A stretch of 64,000 nucleotides of DNA from Pseudomonas beijingensis (GTDB lineage Bacteria > Pseudomonadota > Gammaproteobacteria > Pseudomonadales > Pseudomonadaceae): positions 3,538,001-3,602,000 of the forward strand of contig NZ_CP117425.1 in assembly GCF_030687295.1 (NCBI RefSeq), read 5' to 3'. Below are positions 57,691 to 64,000 of the stretch, piece by piece. Position 1 is the stretch's first letter. Every line of letters starts with the position of its first letter. The notes below the pieces were generated by a model. It was not told where the DNA came from, made no database searches, and was given only the letters and a program-made list of their open reading frames with translations. Made by a program: the position numbers and the translations under genes.

Positions 57691-58791
57691 ATGAACACCA
57701 AACCGATCCACAAACTCTTGTGGCGCTTCGCTGGCTGCGTGACCGGGCTGGCAATGGTTGCCGCCCATCCAGCCCTGGCTGCCGACGGTGGCATCGCCCG
57801 CGCCCCTACCGCAAGCCATAGCATCGCCTTCAGCAACTCCTACGCAGGCAGCGATTTTCGCAAGGTGATGGTGCGAAACTGGCAGGAGATCGCGGTCCAG
57901 GCGCAAAAGGATGGCTTGATCCGCGAGGCTCCGGTGGTCAGCGCGAATAACTCGGCGTCGGAACAAGCGGCCCATATCCAGGACTTGATCGTCAAGGGCG
58001 TGAACGCCATCGTCGTCCTGGCCGCGTCCGACACCGCCCTCAACGGGGTGATCCGCGACGCCTGCAACGCCGGCATCGTGGTGGTGGTCATGGCCAGCCT
58101 CGTCACCGAAAGCTGCGTCTATACCGTGGATTACAACTGGTCCGCCATGGGCCGCGTGGAAATCGATTATATCGCCGAGCGCCTCAAGGGTAACGGCACG
58201 TTGCTGGAGATCCGCGGCATTGCCGGCGATGCCACGGATAAAAACATCAGCGACGGCATTCGCAAGGCCGCCAGCGACTATCCGGGCCTGAAGTTCGCCA
58301 AGACTGTGTACGGGAACTGGACCGCTTCCGTCGCACGCAAGGAGGTGGCGCTGGCGCTGCCGTCGCTGCCCAGCATTGATGCCGTCGCGACTCAAGGGGG
58401 CGACGGTTATGGCGCGGCCATGGCATTCAAGGCGGCAGGACGCCCTTTGCCGATCATCGTGATGGGAAATCGTCAGGATGAACTTGCCCTGTGGAAACAG
58501 GAGCGCGATGCCAATGGCTACGAGACGGTCTCCGTTTCTGCCTCCCCAAGCGTCTCCCAGGTGGGGTTCTGGGTGGCCCAGCAGATCTTGGCGGGCAAGC
58601 AGGTGCCGAAGTTCGTCGAAGTGCCGTTGGTGCGTATCGATGGGAAAGACCTGGACGCCTGGCTCGCCACGATGCCGGTGGGCGGCGCTGCCAATCCTTC
58701 CTATGACCAGGCTTCCGTTGTGGCGATGATCGACGCGGCCATCAACAAGACGGCGCCGCCGACGCCTTTGCCGGAGGTGACGAAGCAGTAG
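57691..58791 (+). CDS. Periplasmic sugar-type binding protein, TorT-like
   Basis: The 366-residue protein has a signal peptide (ending HPALA) and a type-I periplasmic binding fold like ribose-binding protein: HSIAFSNSYAGSDFRKVM at the first strand, QDLIVKGVNAIVVLAASDTAL and later DAVATQGGDGYGAAMAF. No ABC permease or ATPase gene is nearby. It is followed by a sensor kinase after 23 bases, so it more likely presents a ligand to that kinase, as TorT does to TorS, or LuxP to LuxQ. GGAG precedes the ATG. Confidence 0.85.
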   Translation: MNTKPIHKLLWRFAGCVTGLAMVAAHPALAADGGIARAPTASHSIAFSNSYAGSDFRKVMVRNWQEIAVQAQKDGLIREAPVVSANNSASEQAAHIQDLIVKGVNAIVVLAASDTALNGVIRDACNAGIVVVVMASLVTESCVYTVDYNWSAMGRVEIDYIAERLKGNGTLLEIRGIAGDATDKNISDGIRKAASDYPGLKFAKTVYGNWTASVARKEVALALPSLPSIDAVATQGGDGYGAAMAFKAAGRPLPIIVMGNRQDELALWKQERDANGYETVSVSASPSVSQVGFWVAQQILAGKQVPKFVEVPLVRIDGKDLDAWLATMPVGGAANPSYDQASVVAMIDAAINKTAPPTPLPEVTKQ

Positions 58792-58814
58792 TGGCGGACG
58801 GGAGGCGAGGCGCC

Positions 58815-61800
58815 ATGTCGACATTCCGACCCGCTACGGACAGGCCCATTGCCGTCAGGATTGGCCTGGCGGTCGCCGCGCTGGTGTTCCTGATGCTGGC
58901 GGTGTCGCTGGTGAACCTCTACGGCCTGCGCGGCATGGTACGTGCGGTGGATTCCGCCAGCCATTCCGCGGAAATCCTGGCTTCGGTCAACGGGGCCACC
59001 GGGCGGGTGGAAAACTTCATCGCTACCCGCGACCAGGAAAGCCTGTCCCAGGCCGAAGGCATGGTGGCGACGGCGATCGACGGCCTCTCCGCCATTGCGG
59101 TGGCCGAGGCGCAATCGCTCAAGGGCAGTCTGGAACGGCTCGCTGCGGCGATCGCCGCCTTGCGGGCGGCGAGCCTGACCATGGACGGCGAAACGGAGAA
59201 CATGACAGCCCACTACGGCCGGATGCGAGAGGCGACGATCCTCGTCGAACAGGGCATCGCCGATGGGTTGAAAGGGCTTGAGTCCCGCACCGTGGAGCAC
59301 GAGGCGCGGGTGAGCAACATCGAAAGCGCCCATCGCATCCTGGATATCCTGCGCAATGGCGAACGGATCATCACCGCCAATGTGGCCAGGATGCTGGTGA
59401 CCGGTGACGGGGAGGCCGCTACTGCGGCGCGGAACGCCAGCGCGGCGCTCCAGCCTGTGGTCGAGCAATTGCACGAGTTGATGGGAGCGCCGCAGGAGAG
59501 AGAGGCCCTGGAGCAATTGGCGACGGCGCTCGCTGCTGCCAGCCTGGCGGTCGAGCACCTTGGCGAAGCGCCCAAGCTTCGGGGAGGCGAGGCTTTGCGG
59601 TATCTCGCCACCGTCGGGGATATGGCCGAGCGCCTCGAGGCAATGTTGGGTGACGTGGATGGACACGTCGCCCATGATGCCAGCGACATTCAGGCAGCAA
59701 CCGGTCTGCTGCGAAATGCCGCCGCGTTGTCCAAGCGTTTCGCCGAGCGTGTTGCCACCCTGGAGGCGCAGACCTTGTCGTTTCGCCTGTCACCGTCGGC
59801 CGAGGTCGCCGGCTCAGTCAGCCATATCCTGGACGAACTCTCCCGGCTCTCTCGGGTTCTCCCTGCGTCCGTGGGGCTGCAGGCCAAGGCTACGTCCCTG
59901 ACGGTCAGCGATCAGATTGCCGGCTACCGGGCGGCATTCGCCAGGTTCCATCAAGCGAGCAGTGCCTTGAGCGACGCACGCGACCAGGTTCGCGACGAGG
60001 CACGGAGCGCCGGCCTGTTGGTGGCGCGCTTCGCTGGCCAAGCACGCTCCGACGCCTTGATCCACAATGATCGCAGCATGCTTGCGACGATCGTTGCCGG
60101 CACCGTCGCCATTCTGCTGGCCGGCGCCATCGCCTGGAGTACGTCGCGATTCGTCGCGCAGCCCATCGTGGCCCTGGCCTCGGTCATGCGCCGGCTTGCG
60201 GCTGGCGACCTGAACGCCGAGATCGCCAGCGCCGGACGCGGCGATGAGATTGGCATCATGACCCGCGCCGTACGGGTATTCCAGGAGAACGCCCTGCGCA
60301 TCCGGGTGCTGGAGGCCGAGGCCGAGGCCGAACGCCAGCAAGTCCAGGCCTCCTTGGAGAGAATGGTCGCCGAACGGACCGACACGCTGCACCACCAGAC
60401 CGAGGTACTGGAGGCGCAGGCCATCGAACTCATTCAGGCGCGCAACCAGGCCGAGACGGCTAACCAGGCAAAGAGCGATTTCGTGGCCACGGTCAGCCAC
60501 GAGTTGCGCACCCCCTTGACCCTCATTCTCGCCCCCTTGGAGCAGCTCTCGGCGGCGACTACCCCGCCAGCGGACTGGCATGTGCAAATCGACCGCGCCC
60601 AACGCAACGCCCTGCGCTTGATGAACCGGGTGAACGACATCCTCGATTTTTCCAAGGCCGAAGCGGGCAAGTTTGAGCTGTGTCCAACACCCATTGACTT
60701 GAACAAGGTGGTGGGTGTTCTGGCCGAGGACGCCGCCATGGTAGCCGCGGGCAAAGGCTGCACCTTGACCTGCAGCATCGATCCCGCGCTGGGTACGGTG
60801 TTTCTGGACCCCCAACACTTCGAGAAGATTCTTCTCAACCTGGTGAGCAATGCCATTAAGTTCACGCCTGCTGGCGGCACCGTGCACCTGGCAGTCACGC
60901 CGTTCGATGGCGAGCGATTTGAGCTCGCGGTGCAAGACTCGGGGATTGGCATCGCGCCTGACAAACTGCCGCTGCTGTTCCAGCGTTTTTCCCAGATCGA
61001 CAATTCCGCCACGCGCCACTACAGCGGTACAGGCATTGGTCTGGCCCTGGTCAAGGATCTGGTCGAACTGATGGGGGGTGAAGTCGGTGTCAGCAGCGAG
61101 CCCGGACGGGGTTCGTGCTTCTTTGTTCGACTGCCGCTGGGGGTTGAGCAGAACACCATGCCGACCGAAGCCAGCCCTATGCAGCAGCGATCGTCATCGA
61201 GCACGACAAGCGCAACCGAGCAGCGCCACCTGCGTTTCGACGACGGTCACAGTGGCAGTCGCAACGATCGAGCTTCGCCCCAAGGCGCCGACGACGAGCA
61301 GCCCCCGGAACATGCCTCGCGATCCAGAGTACTGGTGGTCGACGACAGCCCGGAAATGCTGGGCTATCTCAGCGAGCTTTTGCGAGACGATTACATCGTC
61401 GCCAGCGCAACTGATGGGGAGCAGGCCTGGGCACTGCTGCAGCTTCGACCCATCGATGTCGTGGTTTCGGATGTGATGATGCCCAAGCTCGACGGCTTTG
61501 GCCTGACAGCCAGAATCAAGGCCAGCGCCGGTTTTGCCCATTTGCCCGTGATCCTGGTGACCGCCCGCGGCGGTAGCGAGGCCTGCGTCTCCGGGCTGGA
61601 GAGTGGTGCCGATGACTATATTGCCAAACCCTTTTCGCCGCTGGAACTCAAGGCGCGCGTACGCGCGGCGCTGCGCATGAGCCAGGTGCAAACCGAACTG
61701 CATGCAAAATTCCGTCAGGCGGGCATGGCCGAAATCGCCACGACGGTGCTGCACAACGTCGGCAACGTCCTCAACAGCGTGAACGTATCGGCAGAACTGG

Positions 61801-62537
61801 TCAGCAGCCAGATGCGCACCTCCAAAGCCCGGGGACTGGGCAAGGTGGCTCAGTTGATGAACGAACACGTTCACGACCTGAGCGACTTTCTCACCAAAGA
61901 CCACAAGGGAAAGATGCTGCCCGACTACCTGCTCAAGCTGGCGGGGGTGGTGGCGGCAGAGCAACAGAGCATCATCGAAGAACTCGGACAACTCACCAAG
62001 GGCATTGACCACATCAAAACCATTGTCGCGGCCCAACAGTCCTATGCCGTTGCCGTCAGTATTGTCGAGACAGTGCCGGTCGCAGCGTTGATCGACGATG
62101 CCTTGCGCATGAGTGCTGGATTGCTGGCCCGCCAGGAGGTGACGATGGTCAAGGACATCGCCGACTTGCCCCTGTTGCCGTTGGACCGGCACCGGGTGCT
62201 GCTGATTCTGGTGAACCTGATCGGTAATGCCAAGCAGGCGTTGGACGGCGTGATCGATCGCAGCCCATGTGTCACGCTCAGCGCCTCCCTCGCTGAAGGG
62301 CAGGTATTGCGTATCACGGTGGCCGACAACGGCAATGGGATTGCGCCTGAGCACCTGCCGCGTATCTTTTCCCATGGCTTCACGACGCGCAAAGACGGTC
62401 ACGGTTTCGGCCTGCACAGCTGCGCGCTGGCCGCGCAGGAAATGGGTGGCAGCTTGACGGTGCATAGCGACGGAGTTGGACAGGGCGCAACCTTTACTCT
62501 CGATATTCCTCTTGAGGCTTCGCTGAGTAAGCGGTGA
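58815..62537 (+). CDS. Hybrid sensor kinase with two kinase modules around a receiver
   Basis: The 1240-residue protein starts at 58815 behind GGGAGG. Order: membrane helix (about 15-35), long helical periplasmic region (to about 415), second helix (about 420-440), HAMP, coiled coil, histidine kinase A domain (SHELRTPL, His near 561), ATPase (LLNLVSNAIKF, DSGIGIAP, GTGIGLAL), receiver (VLVVDDS, phospho-Asp near 885 in VVSDVMMP, Lys in AKPF), then a second kinase unit with a different His motif (VLHNVGNVLNSVN, near 978) and a second ATPase (LVNLIGNAKQAL, DNGNGIAP, GHGFGLHS). TorS-like sensors end in an HPt domain, which is absent here. No response regulator gene is adjacent. Confidence 0.9.
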   Translation: MSTFRPATDRPIAVRIGLAVAALVFLMLAVSLVNLYGLRGMVRAVDSASHSAEILASVNGATGRVENFIATRDQESLSQAEGMVATAIDGLSAIAVAEAQSLKGSLERLAAAIAALRAASLTMDGETENMTAHYGRMREATILVEQGIADGLKGLESRTVEHEARVSNIESAHRILDILRNGERIITANVARMLVTGDGEAATAARNASAALQPVVEQLHELMGAPQEREALEQLATALAAASLAVEHLGEAPKLRGGEALRYLATVGDMAERLEAMLGDVDGHVAHDASDIQAATGLLRNAAALSKRFAERVATLEAQTLSFRLSPSAEVAGSVSHILDELSRLSRVLPASVGLQAKATSLTVSDQIAGYRAAFARFHQASSALSDARDQVRDEARSAGLLVARFAGQARSDALIHNDRSMLATIVAGTVAILLAGAIAWSTSRFVAQPIVALASVMRRLAAGDLNAEIASAGRGDEIGIMTRAVRVFQENALRIRVLEAEAEAERQQVQASLERMVAERTDTLHHQTEVLEAQAIELIQARNQAETANQAKSDFVATVSHELRTPLTLILAPLEQLSAATTPPADWHVQIDRAQRNALRLMNRVNDILDFSKAEAGKFELCPTPIDLNKVVGVLAEDAAMVAAGKGCTLTCSIDPALGTVFLDPQHFEKILLNLVSNAIKFTPAGGTVHLAVTPFDGERFELAVQDSGIGIAPDKLPLLFQRFSQIDNSATRHYSGTGIGLALVKDLVELMGGEVGVSSEPGRGSCFFVRLPLGVEQNTMPTEASPMQQRSSSSTTSATEQRHLRFDDGHSGSRNDRASPQGADDEQPPEHASRSRVLVVDDSPEMLGYLSELLRDDYIVASATDGEQAWALLQLRPIDVVVSDVMMPKLDGFGLTARIKASAGFAHLPVILVTARGGSEACVSGLESGADDYIAKPFSPLELKARVRAALRMSQVQTELHAKFRQAGMAEIATTVLHNVGNVLNSVNVSAELVSSQMRTSKARGLGKVAQLMNEHVHDLSDFLTKDHKGKMLPDYLLKLAGVVAAEQQSIIEELGQLTKGIDHIKTIVAAQQSYAVAVSIVETVPVAALIDDALRMSAGLLARQEVTMVKDIADLPLLPLDRHRVLLILVNLIGNAKQALDGVIDRSPCVTLSASLAEGQVLRITVADNGNGIAPEHLPRIFSHGFTTRKDGHGFGLHSCALAAQEMGGSLTVHSDGVGQGATFTLDIPLEASLSKR

Positions 62538-62554
62538 ACACCGGACCGCAGAGA

Positions 62555-63619
62555 CTACTGGTCGACGATCGGCTGCGCTGGGCACTGGTCGCCTCGGCCG
62601 GCATGGGTGCTTGGCCACAGCAGCGTGGCCAGGCCAATGGCATAGACAACCGCAAATAGCACGTAGGCAATACGGGTGGAAAACAGCTGGGGCGTTTCTG
62701 TCGGCAACGGTGATACACCGAGCCCGAACAGAATAAGGAAGGTCATGAGCCCCCCGCCGAATACTTTGCCAGCGGCGTTACCCATGGCGGCTCGGCCGGC
62801 AAACAGCAGGCTTACCAGCAGCAGGATCAGCGCCACCAGCCATAGGGTCGGCCGCAGTTCGAACAGCGTGAAGGCCAGGGAAGCCACCACCCCGCCCAGC
62901 AGGTTGACCATCACCAGGCCAAGGGCGGTGCGGCTGCTCATGCCAAGGGAAAACTGGCTAAGCAACGAGGCCACCGTGATGGGGACGACCATCGCCGTGG
63001 CCAGTCGCGGGTCGCTCAGGCACAGGGCAATCATGGCCAGCAGAATCGCCGCGCTGGCCATGGCCTGATGAATCACCCGCGTCAGCTCGCGTGGCTGGGG
63101 GATTTGCGGGTCGGTGTGTTCACTTGCAGGGTCGGGCAGCAGCGCATGGGCGCCCCAAGTCAGCAGCAAACCCAGGCTGACCGCCTTGACCAGCACTAGC
63201 ACGATGGACTCGCCCAGATCAGGCTGCACGATATCGAGCGTCGGCACCACAATGGCAATGACCAGCATCAGCGCCGGTCCCGCGCCGCCCAGTTGTTGGC
63301 CTTGCGCGGTAAAACAGGCGAAATAGAACAGCCACAGCACCGGCAGGAGCACCCACGGCCGCTCACCGAGCATGCCGGTAATACACACCAGCAGCGCGCC
63401 GGCCAGCATGCACACCAGCAACGTTGTCAATCCCTGAGATAGCGCTGGCGCACGGCGGTTGGCCAAGAGGAACTGGATGGCGAACAGCGGCGCGAGAAAA
63501 GGCAAAATGTCGTCCAGGAGCAGACCCGTGCACAAGCCCACGGTCACTGCCAGGGCGACGCGCAATCCCTGGCGTTTGATTCGCAGCAGCTCCAGCGCAA
63601 CTTGCCGATCAATTGACAT
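62555..63619 (-). CDS. DUF2955 inner-membrane protein of an efflux system
   Basis: The 354-residue protein has about ten membrane helices in two similar halves, with the basic start LLRIKRQGLRVALAVTVGLC. It fits the DUF2955/FUSC-like aromatic-acid exporter group. The HlyD-type gene upstream overlaps it by 11 bases, so both form one efflux operon. The substrate is unknown; related systems export aromatic acids. Confidence 0.85.
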   Translation of the reverse strand: MSIDRQVALELLRIKRQGLRVALAVTVGLCTGLLLDDILPFLAPLFAIQFLLANRRAPALSQGLTTLLVCMLAGALLVCITGMLGERPWVLLPVLWLFYFACFTAQGQQLGGAGPALMLVIAIVVPTLDIVQPDLGESIVLVLVKAVSLGLLLTWGAHALLPDPASEHTDPQIPQPRELTRVIHQAMASAAILLAMIALCLSDPRLATAMVVPITVASLLSQFSLGMSSRTALGLVMVNLLGGVVASLAFTLFELRPTLWLVALILLLVSLLFAGRAAMGNAAGKVFGGGLMTFLILFGLGVSPLPTETPQLFSTRIAYVLFAVVYAIGLATLLWPSTHAGRGDQCPAQPIVDQ

Positions 63620-64000
63620 AGTTCAGCCAGGCGCCCAGGCGTGTCATGAATGCCCCCAGTGCGTTAGTCATGGGGTTGTCATCGGTATAGATCACCACGG
63701 TTACCTGTGAGCCATAACGCGGGCCGATCGGGTGAGGTTCCTCCACTATCAGGCGAACTGGAAAGCGCTGCGGGTCGCGCACCCAACCACTCTCGTTGCG
63801 CACCGAGGGCAGGGCTGCGTTGCTGCTGTCCTGTTGCGCGACGCCCCAACCCACGCTTTCAACGCGGCCTTTGAACACGCGACCTGGCAATACATCGAAC
63901 ACCAGTTCCGCCGGGTCGTCAGCCTGCACATGTTCCAGGCTGTTTTCCTTGAAGGCGGCAGACACCCATACGGTAGTTCTGTCGATGAAGGTCAGTGCCG
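63609..64000 (-). CDS. HlyD-family membrane fusion protein, partial
   Basis: About 130 C-terminal residues of a periplasmic adaptor are present; the gene continues beyond the window edge. The beta-barrel sequence ALTFIDRTTVWVSAAFKEN, DPAELVFDVLPGRVFKGRVE and RYGSQVTVVIYTDD are typical HlyD/EmrA features. It should link the DUF2955 permease to an outer-membrane channel encoded outside the window. Confidence 0.88.
   Translation of the reverse strand, partial: ALTFIDRTTVWVSAAFKENSLEHVQADDPAELVFDVLPGRVFKGRVESVGWGVAQQDSSNAALPSVRNESGWVRDPQRFPVRLIVEEPHPIGPRYGSQVTVVIYTDDNPMTNALGAFMTRLGAWLNYVN

Noticed and set aside
59814-61019. A 401-codon minus-strand frame
   Set aside because: It is antisense to the sensor kinase; composition is typical of shadow frames.

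Overview
The window reads as a chromosomal segment of a Pseudomonas, most likely of the fluorescens/putida lineage. GC content is high (about 60% by eye). The gene families (catRBCA, a qhp quinohemoprotein amine dehydrogenase set, an arsR-arsC-arsH-gapdh-arsJ set, many LysR/AraC/MarR regulators) and the typical Pseudomonas REP repeats at 10.70 kb and 47.55-47.62 kb fit that genus. I see no rRNA, tRNA, CRISPR array, transposase or phage gene.

Layout. 0-5.9 kb: an MFS carrier, a small exported protein, a chemoreceptor, an AraC regulator and a small exported SnoaL-like protein. 6.0-16.8 kb: an indole-3-acetic acid (IAA) catabolic locus with an aldehyde dehydrogenase, iacR, iacH, iacI, a NIPSNAP-like gene and iacA-B-C-D-E-F-G. 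16.9-20.3 kb: catR and catBCA, which finish the route by cleaving catechol. 20.5-26.4 kb: arsenic genes in two transcriptional blocks (arsR-arsO; a vestigial phosphatase ORF, arsR, arsC, arsH, gapdh, arsJ). 26.5-41.8 kb: an accessory stretch of divergent regulator/enzyme pairs (NmrA-like/LysR, SDR/LysR, hydrolase/degenerate HD-GYP-LuxR, LysR/MFS, HxlR/NmrA-like), plus an EAL phosphodiesterase, a GMC oxidoreductase and a LysE exporter. 41.9-55.9 kb: a complete qhp cluster for a quinohemoprotein amine dehydrogenase, with a sigma-54 activator, an aldehyde dehydrogenase behind a good sigma-54 promoter, and an acyl-CoA synthetase. 56-57.2 kb: decayed gene fragments and a DUF2867 gene. 57.7-62.5 kb: a periplasmic binding protein next to a two-kinase hybrid sensor. 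62.5-64 kb: an efflux pair (DUF2955 membrane protein and HlyD-type adaptor) running off the window.

How the parts work together. The iac proteins should turn IAA into catechol, and CatA, CatB and CatC should carry catechol to beta-ketoadipate enol-lactone. A 15-base sequence is repeated exactly upstream of iacH and upstream of iacA and is a good candidate for the IacR operator. The qhp block encodes alpha, beta and gamma subunits, a radical-SAM crosslinking enzyme, a flavoprotein monooxygenase, an ABC exporter and a subtilisin-like leader peptidase. Amine to aldehyde (Qhp), aldehyde to acid (ALDH) and acid to acyl-CoA (synthetase) make a coherent chain. The ars blocks lack an arsenite pump and point to arsenate export as 1-arseno-3-phosphoglycerate.

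Main caution. Four genes (iacA, iacG, a GMC oxidoreductase and a LysR gene) carry five frameshifts in total. Every one is repaired by removing a single C (coding strand) from a G/C-rich context. This uniformity suggests a systematic base-calling or assembly error, although iacA and iacG are functional partners and a real loss cannot be excluded. The most novel-looking items are the TorT/TorS-like pair whose kinase ends in a second kinase module, and the tandem degenerate HD-GYP/LuxR regulator.
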